A stretch of DNA of 64,000 nt from Rhexocercosporidium sp. MPI-PUGE-AT-0058 (Eukaryota; Ascomycota; Leotiomycetes; Helotiales), in the NCBI GenBank assembly GCA_020746875.1, contig JAGTJL010000007.1, forward strand, positions 2,294,001-2,358,000, written 5' to 3'. Under the pieces are notes generated by a model. It was not told the DNA's origin and did not search any database. It saw only the letters and a list, made by a program, of their open reading frames with translations. Position 1 is the first letter of the stretch, and each line of letters opens with the position of its first letter. A program made the position numbers and the translations under genes. This document shows, in pieces, positions 37,654 through 48,388 of this stretch.

Positions 37654-38129
37654 AGGCAGAAGCACAACCAAGCTTAGATGGATGGAAGCGAAACAATATT
37701 TTAATCTGACAACCTCGTTCCACTGCACCACTCTCCCAAGCTCATTGCAACAATAAATCTATCTGTCATCAACACTAAAGCCGACTCTGCAACAATGTCT
37801 GCACATAATTTGAGCTAGAGCGGAGCATTTGTTCCCGCAACCTCGGTATGTCTACTTCTACTCTTCTGTCTTGGATGATTCATGTTCCCAGGTCTGGTAG
37901 GATACGAGTATGGCGTTCACATGGCACATTTGTAATGACAGAAGGAAATTTGAAAGATAAAACAACGGTGTTTGGAACCCCAGTGCAAGTAGTCTCTAAT
38001 ACAACGGCGACGAGAAGCCAAGGGTTGATCAGCAGAGAAGTTCAAAGCAACGTGAATAAAAAGTCAAATGATCCACCCCATGATTCTCAAATTAGTGTCC
38101 ACCCAAGACGTTGCTTCCTAAGTAATACG
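37654..38129. other. 3' flank of CPK copy 2, no gene
   Basis: An open plus-strand frame at 37848-38174 overlaps the 3' end of the CPK gene and has no domain. The 19-bp word shared with 29419-29437 lies at 38102-38120. Confidence 0.4.
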
Positions 38130-38486
38130 TTAGTTACCAGGCATGGAGTCATCTTCTGCGAACGAAGTCATTGAAATCTTAGACATACCATAGTTGCATA
38201 GCTTTGGGCATGCAACAATAGTCTTTCCATGCTCCGCCGGCTTCAGCTGCTCCTTCGACAGGTGTACCTTCCAGGCTTGTTCTTTTGCTACTTTGTCCTG
38301 TGGGACCCTATTCTTGCCGATGGATTGGAGGAACGGGTGGACAGGGCCGAGGTGCGCTGATGAAGCTTGCTCGGGGTTGACTTGGATGGAATCGGACTCC
38401 AAGGTGAACTGCAGAACGTATATTAGCATAAAATGCCAAATAATATGGATTCTGATCTGTACCTTCTCCAGATTTGGGTTCGCCAT
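38130..38486 (-). CDS. CPK-family small protein, copy 2 (100 aa), function unknown
   Basis: Two exons on the minus strand: 38463-38486 (MANPNLEK) and 38130-38408. They are separated by a 54-bp intron with a GTAC donor, a GCTAAT branch site and a CTGCAG acceptor. The start ATG has an A at -3. The second exon carries PVHPFLQSIG, a basic linker and the signature GKTIVACPKLCNYG at about residues 69-82, as in copy 1. No signal peptide or membrane helix is visible. Because the intron is a multiple of three, an unspliced product would stay in frame and extend upstream to 38603. The gene is divergent from the unknown gene at 38785, about 300 bp away. Function unknown. Confidence 0.65.
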   Translation of the reverse strand: MANPNLEKVQIRIHIIWHFMLIYVLQFTLESDSIQVNPEQASSAHLGPVHPFLQSIGKNRVPQDKVAKEQAWKVHLSKEQLKPAEHGKTIVACPKLCNYGMSKISMTSFAEDDSMPGN

Positions 38487-38784
38487 CTTTCTCGAGGCAA
38501 TAGATAACGAGGGGTGACTGGTGTGATGTGATCTTGTGTTGGAAGCTTGTCGCAACCGGTGGTGGTTGGATGATTCAAAAATCGAGTAGACCTGTCTACA
38601 CATTCGTCAGATACTTGAAAGCCCTAATGCAGGTGGAGTGTAAATACGAGAATCTGCTTTCTGGGGGAGAGAATTGATGACGGTTTGAGTGGGTTGCCAA
38701 TGTGAGAAAAATTCCAGATCGAAGTTGAGTGTTGACAAAAGAGAGCACTAGTCTGAATCTTTGGAGTTGTGACACACATAAGTG

Positions 38785-39208
38785 ATGGAATTTCAACGCT
38801 GCCGCTCTCAGGTGAATTTAATGTATCAAGCTCCTTCGGCCCAGAAATATATACCTCAGTCCAAGAACCTGACCAGTGGTAGGCCCCCGAACGAATTCAC
38901 CATCTTTACCTGTGTCAAAGCCAAAGCTGTACCTACCACATCAAGTAAATTATGGTAAAGATGAAAGAAGCAAGTTCTTATTCTTTGGTCGGCGAAGAAC
39001 TACACATTTTGCAGTAATGTATGCTTGTATCTGTTCACACGCTCGCAAGCAAGAAGATCAAGCAATAATCCCCGACAAATTTGGAAAAGAGATTTATTTC
39101 CTTCCAACTTACTGCCTACAAAAGCTGAAAGAACAGGCACTATCGCTTCCCGCTATTTTCGAGGGAAAGTGCGCAGGACGACTCAACCTGTTTGATGACC
39201 CGGTATAA
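38785..39208 (+). pseudogene. Unrecognised gene with a single frameshift
   Basis: From an ATG at 38785 one frame reads through GRPPNEFTIFTCVKAKAVPT to a stop at 38956-38958. The next frame, entered at about 38954, continues GKDERSKFLFFGRRRTTHFA, then CSHARKQEDQ and DKFGKEIYFLPTYCLQKLKE, to a stop at 39206-39208. Codon use looks protein-like on both sides and each frame looks random beyond the junction. I read this as one gene of about 140 codons broken by a small indel at about 38954. A 16-base gap is too short for an intron. No known domain was recognised. Confidence 0.45.
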
Positions 39209-39407
39209 GGTTCGAGAAATGTCCTTTCGGTGCCTGGGAATGATTTGGCCAGACGAATGATGAATAATTAAGAATGATATCTAATAGTAGACCTCTCAAC
39301 ACAAAAGACTAAAACATCCAACCACATCCCATATTCTCATATTCCAACGAAAATGACTTTTCTGAGCTCCAGAAAACTAGCACTCCCATTCACTTCTCCA
39401 AGTCACC

Positions 39408-39791
39408 TCAAGCAAATCTCGCACATGAACCTTGGCCATAGAATATTCCTTTCTGTTCATTCCAAATTGCATAAGCGCCGAAAGGACAGTATTCCGTCAG
39501 TGCATTGCTCCCCGTCTCCCTCACGATAGGACAAATAGCTACCTGATATTCGCAGACAAAACATGCCGACCCGGGCTGGAAGCAGTTGGTTGCTGAGAGC
39601 GGTATTGTTAGTGCGGATTCCAGTTACGCCTGATTCGATGCTGGAGAGATATTTATAGCTGTAATTGTCTTCGGGATCGCAAACTAGAAAGTTAAAGTGT
39701 TATTAGCTTGATTCAAGAGAGCGATATAAGTTCTTTGTGTAGCTTACTTACTTGAGTCACTAATGATACGTTGTAAGGTTCAAATAATAAG
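39408..39791 (-). pseudogene. 3' remnant of a cysteine-rich protein gene, cut by a transposon block
   Basis: On the minus strand a short exon piece ending EPYNVSLVTQ (about 39752-39791) is joined by a good 68-bp intron (GTAAGT donor, CTAG acceptor, 39684-39751) to a last exon at 39408-39683. This exon reads FAIPKTITAINISPASNQ, one TAA, then LSATNCFQPGSACFVCEYQ, ICPIVRETGSNALTEYCPFG and YGQGSC before the stop. There are six cysteines in about 60 residues. Upstream of 39791 the sequence becomes RIP-type AT-rich DNA, so the 5' part is lost. A single C-to-T change from CAA would explain the in-frame TAA. A secreted origin is possible but the N-terminus is missing. Confidence 0.5.
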
Positions 39792-41539
39792 GAATTACTA
39801 TTCGAAACGTTTAGGGTATATCAACTGTAATTCAGACTGATCTCTAGCCCTCTAAATCCTCTTTACTCCCCTCTAAAGTAAATAAATAAAAATATTAACA
39901 CGTAATCTATACCAAGCCTGCAAACCTTCCGTAAAACCCCCGACCCTCCTTATATTAAATTCTACTCTTAACGTTACCCCCTCTCCTAGAATCTTATCTA
40001 CAAAATACGAGGTAATATAATAATAATATAATATAGCAAACGTAAACCGAAATACATACGAACTTAAATCGGACTCGATTCCTTAAAATAAGAGTAATCT
40101 ACTCGTAAAGTAAACAGTAATATTATAAACTTAAATCGGAATATAAACGGGTTTAAATTAGTAGTAGTTCGCGTAATTAAGCAGTATAGCGAGTTTTATC
40201 GTAAATTATTTATATTTTAACCCTTAAATAAATCCAGTCTTTAATTAATATTATTATTCTCCCCTCCGATTTGGCTTCGCTATCCCTCCGTTTCTCCCCC
40301 GTTACATTATATTATACTATATTAAACCATATATCCGATTTGCCTTCGTTATAGCTTCGATTTACTGCCGTTACGCCCGCTACCTCGCTAGTAGCGTAAT
40401 AAACTACGTTTATACCTTTTCAAAAGCTAATAATATTAAATATAATTGCTACCGTAATTAAAAGTCCCGGTATATCGCTATAAGTACTCCGATATCCTTT
40501 TATTATTAATAAATATTAAAGTATTTATATTAACTCCGATAGTTCCTTAAAGAAACATATAACCTTACCTTAGAGTTACTTATAACTTAAGATAGCTTCG
40601 CCTCCGGTTTTATCTCGGCTAACGAAATTCAGGACTTAATTATTACTATAATAGCTATAATAAACCGATTTACTCGGGCCGCCCGATTTACCGACGATAA
40701 CGCTTCGTCTCCCTTCCGTCCCGCCTCCGTCACCCCTCGCCTTACTACTGCTACTCTTATCGCTATTACTATTACTATTACTATTACTACCGACGACCTC
40801 CTCCGCCAGCTTCTCGTTACGTAGAACCAAATTAACGACCTCCTTATAAAGTTATTATATCGTATCTTTATAAATATTAATATACTTTTATATTTCCTTC
40901 GTATTAACTTCGATAAGCCTTCGAAAGTAAAATTAAAAAAAAGAAAGATAAAAATAAAAACGAGAATATAATAAAAGATCTTCGGGCCCGCTGTCTCCGC
41001 TCTCTTAGCAGTAGCCTTAAGCTGTAAATTATAAGATTATATTAAGCCTCGGCTAAACTCGCTTAATAATATAAGATTATATTAAGCATACCTTTCCATA
41101 ACTCAACTACCTTTGCATAAAGCTCCGGCTTCGCATAAAGCCTCGGCTTCCGTGCTTTGAACCTCGGAAGCTTTAAGCTTCTAGTAAAGGGTTATTCAGG
41201 GCTAAAACAGTAGCTTCATCAAGCCTTAAGCTTCCGTGTTTTAAACCTCGGAAGCTCTGGTAATATAAAGCTAGTCTTGATACAAAGCTAGTTTTAATAT
41301 AAAAGCTAATAACCGATGCGAGAGCAAATAGCCGATGCGAGAGCTAAATAGCTTGGCGCCTAAAAGTAGTTATATAGACCTAGTTTCCCCCGAAGTAATG
41401 GAATCATCATTCACACCAAATCTCTTCTTTTCACCTTTTCCTTATGAAGCTAGTTCTGTAACCTAACTGCTTATAAACGAATTCGATAAGTAAGATATTT
41501 ATTATTTTCTTAGACAAGTTAATAAAAAGTTATAAATCG
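39792..41539. mobile_element. RIP-degraded transposon sequence with short direct repeats
   Basis: AT-rich with almost no intact codon structure. A minus-strand stretch at 40636-40830 encodes Ser/Asn-rich low-complexity sequence of gag-like character. Short direct repeats cluster at 41035-41340, for example taatataagattatattaag twice and gccgatgcgagagc twice, suggesting an LTR or untranslated region. The element class is not determinable. Confidence 0.5.
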
Positions 41540-41779
41540 TATAACGTTTACTTTGTAAAAGACGATAATTATATATAACCGGCTCTTTCTATTTTACGGC
41601 GAGATATGTAAATATAATAAGAATCTTTTAGAATTTATAATTACGTAAAAAGAAAGTATAAAAAGAAGTTATATATAAAAGTAAGTTTTATAAAAGCTCG
41701 TTTAATCTCAGTAGCTTCTTAAATAAGAAGTAAGTAGCCGAAGCTGGAAATGAGGCTCTAAGAGCTTTAAACCGTCATA
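41540..41779 (-). repeat. Inverted copy of the chromovirus LTR
   Basis: The reverse complement of this stretch matches the LTR at 18815-19056 end to end, starting TATGACGGTTTAAAGC. It abuts a forward-oriented fragment of the same element, a head-to-head rearrangement. Confidence 0.75.
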
Positions 41780-42319
41780 TTTATAAAGCTCTTTAATTAG
41801 TTAAAAGTATAAGAAGACAGTGCTAACGATTACAATTACTTTAATAGTGTAACGATGCAAGAGCCTTGGACGTGAAGATAGACTTAATACTTAGAATACA
41901 AAAACTACAGAGCTACTGTACAGGAGGGAGGCATATATATAAGGAGTCGGAGGGGGGTCGGACCTGTTCCGGACCCCTGACCTAGCCGAAGCATACCTGT
42001 CGTTACAAATAGCAATTAAAAAAATTAAACTAACGCTTAAAGACGAGCTTTTTCCGAAGAAAAGAAAAAGGTAATATAACGATTTAAAGCTCTTAAACTT
42101 TTATTTTTACTTTTAATTATTTATTTCTTATTTAAGAAATTATCAAGATTAAACGAGCTTTTGTAGAGCTCTCTTTTATATATAACTTATTTTTATTTTT
42201 ACTTTGTTTCTTATATAATCTTAAATTTTAAGAAACTCTGATTATCTTTATAAATTTCCCCGTAAAATATAAGAGGTTAATTACACGTGATTGCCGTCTT
42301 TTATAAAGTAAACGTTATA
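41780..42319 (+). mobile_element. 3' fragment of the same chromovirus with its LTR, interrupted by a solo LTR
   Basis: 41780-41847 and 42008-42074 match the end of the internal region of the 18815-26472 element (compare 26115-26229), including the gacgagctttttccg word and the purine tract. 42075-42319 is a copy of its LTR. The 41848-42007 solo LTR sits within it. Confidence 0.75.
41848..42007. repeat. Solo LTR of the 1.78-kb element family, with target duplication
   Basis: 160 bp, beginning TGTAACGA and ending TCGTTACA, flanked by perfect 5-bp duplications aatag (41843-41847 and 42008-42012). It matches the LTRs at 26836-26995 and 28457-28616, but keeps C and G where those show T and A, so it is the least RIP-damaged copy. 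It formed by recombination between the two LTRs of a full copy. Confidence 0.92.
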
Positions 42320-42449
42320 AGTTTTGTATTATAATAAAATTATTAATTAACGTATCTTTAGCTTTTTCTTAATATCTTAAGGAATTTAATCTTTATTTTT
42401 ATCCGCTTAAAGCTATTACTAATAATTTTTTAGTTTAAATTATCGTATA

Positions 42450-42640
42450 ATAATTAAGTTAACAGTAAAAGAAAAGTAATTAAAATATAATAAAATCACT
42501 GAAGAAGCGTTATAGAATCGCTAATAATAATTTAATTTATGCATAAGCTAATTTTTAAAGAAGAAGATTACTTTTTCCTGTTATTATCCTTAAGAAGGCA
42601 GTCAATTACGTAATCAGCACTAAGGGCACAGGCTATTACA
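42450..42640 (-). repeat. Inverted, diverged LTR of the outer-element family
   Basis: The reverse complement starts TGTAATAGCCTGTGCCCTTA and aligns with the LTR at 16722-16908 for at least 150 bp. The inner boundary is approximate. No internal region of that element was recognised next to it. Confidence 0.65.
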
Positions 42641-42934
42641 TATATTTATCTCCACCGACGGTAGGGGAAAGTAATAATGTTTTTGTGTTGGGGTACTGAT
42701 TCTGCTCAATAACCTTGACTTGATGGAGAGAATCAGCTTCGAGCCCCTGCTCGTCTTTTCGCCTTACCTACAAGGATACGAGCTATCATTTCGATGCAGA
42801 TCTTGGGAATTTGCAATGGAAAACAACGTAATATTTGTCTGACTCCCGGTAAATCAACGTTCTCAACCTATCAGGCTCATCCCATCGAACAGAAGAGATG
42901 GTTATACTGTGTCGTGAGCGTCTAGCCTAGCCTG
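42641..42934. other. 3' flank of the oxygenase gene
   Basis: Ordinary composition between the LTR copy and the stop of the minus-strand oxygenase gene. No gene seen. Confidence 0.4.
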
Positions 42935-43995
42935 TCAGTCCTTGGTAATGACTATAGATCTCGTCTCGATCGACTCCCGGGGGACAGCTCCCTCTGGCGT
43001 CTTTGGAATTTCGAATGAAACGTGGGGGCAGACGTTAGTGACAAGTCAGTAAGTTCCATCTCAAATAAACGACATTCTTACATCGAGCGTGAGGGCCATC
43101 CTTAGTATCATACATGACGAAGATGAATGGCTCCGACGGGGTTTGCTTCTCAAGCCAGAACCTATGCAAAGTATTAGTTTGGAATTTTAAATAAGCAAAG
43201 CCTGCAGCACGTACCATTTGTGTTTCTCGTTGTACGTCAAGTAGTAAACCTCGCCGATTATGCCTGGGATAACGCGGTCCGCTGCAATAAGATCTTCTGG
43301 ATCAACCGATCGACTGTCGCAGAGCGCCAGGGGACGGTCATGGAGTACAGGAACCAGTGTTCTCCATGTACTGCACAGCTTAGATATACTCTTGCCGGAT
43401 AGCGTCAGAGACCTACTTGATTATTCGGATACGATATCCATGCTTTAGGAACTCCTCTTGGTCTTTCTCTGACATGTATCGAGTGATGACGACTGGTCCT
43501 GACGCGTACGTGATATCTGCAAGTATCAGCTGCTCATTTTGTTCTTGTGAAAAGGTCTATCCAACCATTGTGTACTCCTCTAGCTGGTCCTTCCATATGC
43601 AAAGGATCTCCTAGATCAAGTGTATCTCGTTGGAAGATGACGTTCTTTCGGAGAACTGTATCGTAGCACTTGGCATACACCGCTCCGAGAGTATCTTTCA
43701 ATAGCTGCTCTGTCTCCACTTTGTACCCTTGAATATCTTCAATGTGCTTAAAGTGAGAGAAGGAACTTTGGTGAGAGACGACCTGGAACCCACACTCATT
43801 GAGATCTGCCTTAGTGGTTGAATCACGAAGGTTTTGGATTGCGATGTTTTCACGAGCTTCGAACTCGAGGTTATCGAGTCGTTGGAGGTTGGGATCAAAT
43901 CCTTCTCTGGGAGCAACGAAGCACCAATATGGCTTTTCGGTGTCGTACAAGGGAAGGCCCTGGAGATACTCCAGTGTTGCGCAGACCTGAGACAT
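42935..43995 (-). CDS. CmcJ/NvfI-family oxygenase (AsaB-like), last splice acceptor apparently lost
   Basis: Minus-strand exons 43566-43995, 43417-43516, 43215-43370 and 43082-43161 with a proposed last exon 42935-43032 give 864 nt (287 aa), the usual family length. Family blocks are clear: LPLYDTEKPYWCF, ERLDNLEF-like LQRLDNLEFEARENI, YDTVLRKNVIFQR, GPARGVHND (H-N-D split by intron 1), ITYASGPVVITRYM, YRIRIINTWR, LALCDSRSVDP, VGEVYYLTYNEKHKW, KQTPSEPFIFVMYDTKDGPH and CPHVSFEIPKTPEG. The first three introns end in AG; the fourth (43033-43081) has a good GTAAGA donor and CTAAC branch site but ends ACG. Read-through gives a short aberrant tail, HARCKNVVYLRW. Relatives are Fe/2-oxoglutarate-type oxygenases and desaturases in secondary metabolism. 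No biosynthetic neighbours are visible. The gene may be recently inactivated. Confidence 0.8.
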
Positions 43996-45039
43996 ATTGG
44001 AAGCTGAGTCCAGGGTTAATAAGGCGTCAAAAGATGATGTTGATATTAAAAATCAAGTGACTAATAAGCGCCGTCATATAAAAGCAGTGGCGGTAGGGTG
44101 TTAACTCAGTTCAATTAAAGTAAAGCTGGTTTATAAAGCCATTGATTTCTCAAGGTAGACAGTTGAATTCACAGTATTCACTATTCAGGGGCGTGCATTA
44201 GCGTTCGTAGCCTATATGTCCCCTTTGATGGCATTGAGGCCGTTTCGGTTGAGATACTGCACGTACCCTGTGTGTAGAGCACGTACGGTGAATGGCCTAC
44301 AGTTTTCTCCCCACCGTACTGGTGTCCTGTTCTTGCACTTTTGGCTACTGTCATGGCTGTAGACCGTGACTATAGCAACGTTACTGTTGCTTAAAAGCAA
44401 GGAGGGCTTGGTGTTGCTGCCGCCGGATCCTGGCAACCCGTATTCATGTGCATCGAAAACTCTCTCTCTTATACCTCCCCCCCGGGTTTACATTGCGTGT
44501 CCGTACTGTATCACCGAGGTCGGGTCATATATCCCTCCCTTTTGTGGTTATTCCGTACTCTGTGTTCTCGTTTGAGACATTACCGCGTGACCTCTATGCA
44601 CCTACGGACGCGCACACAAAGTAGCACAATGAGCAACGGCGTTGCTAGGCTAGCACAATGAGATGGCAGACCAGACGAAAGCTAATCTGCAGTCCCGTTT
44701 ATCAAACTGGTCAGGTTTCTTATCATCATGCTCCTCTTCTTTATACATGAAGTGGTTGAAGACAATGCACGTGCACGATCCGGATCCCTTACATCTGCAC
44801 TTGGGGGTAACACGAGCTTTTGCAGTGGACATTTCATCCACCTCACGTGGTACATCGACTCATCAATGTGCTCATCGTGTACAGTGACCATGTTAGGAAA
44901 GGTAATAGCGTGAACCAGCTGTGGCAGCAGGCTGTCGTTGGTGCGTTGTGCTCTTTGCGCATGGTAATTAGTTGCGTACGCTTCACTATGGACCCACAAG
45001 ATGACATCAAACCGTATGCCACGCTACCGTCGAAGAATA
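43996..45039. other. Intergenic upstream of the oxygenase gene, no gene assigned
   Basis: Ordinary composition with several 60-105 codon frames overlapping on both strands (44212-45086), none with a domain or paralogue here. The stretch ends sharply at about 45040, where RIP-type DNA starts. Confidence 0.4.
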
Positions 45040-48000
45040 AGCGAGATTTTAGAATAGCTAAAGAAGAGGCGTATAATTTAAACTAATTAAAATCTCCTTT
45101 TATATGGAATAGTTTTACTTATTTTATTATCTTAAAATTAATTAATTAAAACTTTAAGGAAATAAAGTCGTTATTACTTTAATACTTTAATACGTTACTT
45201 AAAATAGCTTAAGGCAGGCTCGACTTATTGTAGTATTTAATTTATTATCTTATACTTTTGCTTTTAATTAAGTTATTATTACTAGCACTTAAGCAGCGTA
45301 AAGGCCTAAACCTAATAGCCGTCGATCGAGAGAACTTATAAAATCTAATAAGAACTCTTACGTTAAACTTCACGCTTACGACAACTCGACCGCTAATTTT
45401 CCGAAGACCGATAGTTTAATTAAAAATAAAGCACTTATAATATAAAAAACTAAAGGTTTAAAAAGATATAAAAAAGCTAAAAATGTATAATTTATAAACT
45501 GTACTTATTTTACTCATCTTTAACTTAACCGTCATGATTTTGGAGTATTAAGCTCTATTTTTAAGTACGTTATATTAAAGTTATCGATATTTAAATAAAC
45601 CTTTTATATTAATAATAATAAATCTAATAATTGTTATTATTAATATAAGGCAGTCGTAATAACTCATTTCTCTTATAGTAACCTATAGCTTATCGCGCAC
45701 TTTATTATTTATTTATATATGTAAATTAGTTTTACTTATTTAGTCTTATAAACTCCTTTAGATTTAAAGTCGTTTAATTATATATAACCTTTTAATCGTT
45801 ATATTTTTTTTAAAAAAAATTTAACAGCTTATCTACTATAGCCTTAAGAGCTATTTAAATTAAGATAAATCTTTTTTATTATAAGGTATTTAAGTAATAT
45901 TAAAGAAGAACTTTTAATCTTTAATTACTTTCGAGGACTTATTATATAATCTTACTTTGGCAGTATATCTTAAGGGTTTATCGTCTTTAGCGCTTAGCTT
46001 ATTAACATATTAAGACTACTAACGCTTTAAAATAACTCTTTAAAAGAACTTTATTAAATTTATTATTAAATTTTTTATAAGGTTTAATAAAAAGTAAATA
46101 CTTAATTAAACTTTATTCTTTTATAACGTAAGTTATAATCGATTTAATTTAATTAAACTACTTCACGGAGCAAAAACTCTCTTTAAGTTTCTTAAGAGCT
46201 TCTTTAACTTTATAAAACGCTAATAACTATTATATTTACAGGCTTTCGAGCTTATACTTTTAGGGTTAATAATATTAAATTATTCAAAGAATAGCTACCG
46301 CAAACACTTTATTTAATTCGACTAAAATACTAATATATTATTATAAAAACGACTTATAAGTACGATCGAAAGGTATTTATAAGCGTAAATAATATTTAAA
46401 ATATTAAAGAAACTTCTCGTCGTTTAGGGAAGAGCTTCTAGTAGTTTAGAGTATAGTATATATTTCTATTATTATACTCTAATCTTTATCCATTTTATAA
46501 AATATAAAAGGTACGTCTTTATTATAATTTATCGTTCGACAATATTAAAGCGACAAATTATAAAAACTATAATAAAAAGTAATTAATGATATCGGTCGTG
46601 ACAATTAAGTTACTTATTAGGAAAGTAAGTAAACCTCAAAAAAGACTATACTTAAATAATTATCTCGGAAATAAACTAAGATAATATAGCCTTTACTTTT
46701 ACTAAATTTATACGAACTTTATATTATTTAATAATAAATTAAGAAAATAAGTTTCTTTTTAATAAAATTCATATTTTTTTAATTTAAAAATTTAAAAAAG
46801 AATTTAGCTATTCGAATCTTAATTAATACTTTTTTTTACGTATTACATATAATTATCTTTTACCTTAAAGTAAATAAATATATCGTTTAAGTAAATAATT
46901 ACGAAGACGTTAAAATATTCGTATAGCTAATCGTTAATTATTTGTTAATATAACGGGAGTGCGTTAATAAGCCCGAATAATATAACTCGGTATTCATATA
47001 GACCGTAGCGTATTCTAAACGCAGTTTTTAATTTTTATCTCTTTTTATTTATATAAGATTATATACTTCTTTTATATTTAAGGTTATAAAAATAATAGCT
47101 TCTTATAATCGATCGTGCAACTTATTACTTAAAAATAATAGGCACTTGTCTTTAACGGTAATATTATTAAGGTTATAATAATTAAAATATAATCGGAGTT
47201 TTCTGTCTTTCTTAAGAATAAATAACGTAAGGCTAGCGGTCGATAAAGTAAATAATCATATAAATTCTTTTATTAAGTTCTTATGAATATATTCCTTTAA
47301 TCTTTATAGCTTTATTATAAACTGTTAATATATAATTCCGAAGCTAAGTATTTTACCTGGTTTTAAGAGTATTTTATAATCTTATAATTAATATTTTGGA
47401 AAAGCCTTGTTCTTAAGTCCTTCGAGGAATAGCGACTAGTATTCTGTATATGCTGCTGGTATTTACGTTAACGCGGAGGCCTAGGTAAGGTCCTTATTAT
47501 TTAAGAAAGTTATATATAGCTTTTCTTATTTAAAGTATTTTTTTCTTACTCGAATACCCTACGGTCGCTTTTGCATTAGTAATAGTCTAAAGTAATACGT
47601 TCCTTTTATTAGTCGATAGTAGGGTTGTAAAGCGTTAATTATAATATACTTCATATTAACTTATAAGTCCTTAAATTAATGACATCGAACTCGATATTTT
47701 TTAAATATCTTTATAATTTTTATATAATTAATTAATCGGTTTGAAACGTTACTCATTCGTTTGAAAATCCGATAATATCCTTATTTAATATAAATAAACA
47801 ATATAAGCGTTATTTTTTTAATTAGCCTAAACTCGTGGTTTAGCGCTATCTTGTAATTTATAAAGTTACTTATTGTTTTAGAGTTTATTATTATTTTAAG
47901 CGTTTATCTTTTAACGTAAATAATTAAGAATAATTATTATCTTTTTTCTTATTATATGTAATTATTTATTATATAGGTTTTTAGGTTCTTTATAATTACT

Positions 48001-48106
48001 TGTCGATAGCTTATTATTGGCAAGGTCTTTTAATTTTTAAAAGCTTTAATATATTTAATACTTCTTAATTAACGTACTTTTCGTTTTCTACGAACTAAAA
48101 GACTAA
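45040..48106 (-). mobile_element. Minus-strand Gypsy fragment, RIP-degraded
   Basis: On the minus strand, about 47450 down to 46850, translation across frames gives EAIIFITLNIKEVYNLI and YEYRVILFGLINA, matching the Gypsy reverse transcriptase blocks AKIFTKLDLRSAYNLIRI and YEYLVMPFGLTNA. 45040-46630 is a separate 1.6-kb repeat, present inverted at 56885-58465. LTRs could not be paired, so the limits are approximate and more than one element may be involved. Confidence 0.65.
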
Positions 48107-48388
48107 TGTGGTGGGGTTGACCTCAGAGGCCCATTTGTCACGTGATTGAGCTGCATCTTGCTGTATTTAAGATAGCCTTTAAGGCAATATCCTTTAACGA
48201 ACAATAACGATTCTTACTATTATAACTTTTCCTTTTTATTTAAATTATACCTCTCCCCTTCCTTAATAAATTATATTTTTTAAATATGTAATATCTTTAA
48301 TATTCGTTAAATAAGTATTTCCTACGTTTACTCTCCGGCACTTACTTTACTACCCTCTTATTATATACTTAATATTTTCTCCTTTATA
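48107..48388 (+). repeat. Left LTR of the 12.5-kb Gypsy element
   Basis: It pairs with 60352-60634. It keeps more C and G at its 5' half (ttgacctcagaggccc against ttaatcttagaagcct), a transition-only difference. Confidence 0.88.

Noticed and set aside
40636..40830. 64-codon Ser/Asn-rich minus-strand protein
   Set aside because: Low-complexity sequence within a RIP-degraded transposon block; flanks are broken in the same frame.
43035..43217. Separate 60-codon minus-strand gene
   Set aside because: It is exon 4 of the oxygenase gene read through two introns.
44650..45086. Several overlapping 60-105 codon frames
   Set aside because: They conflict across strands, the last runs into RIP-type DNA, and nothing matches a known family.
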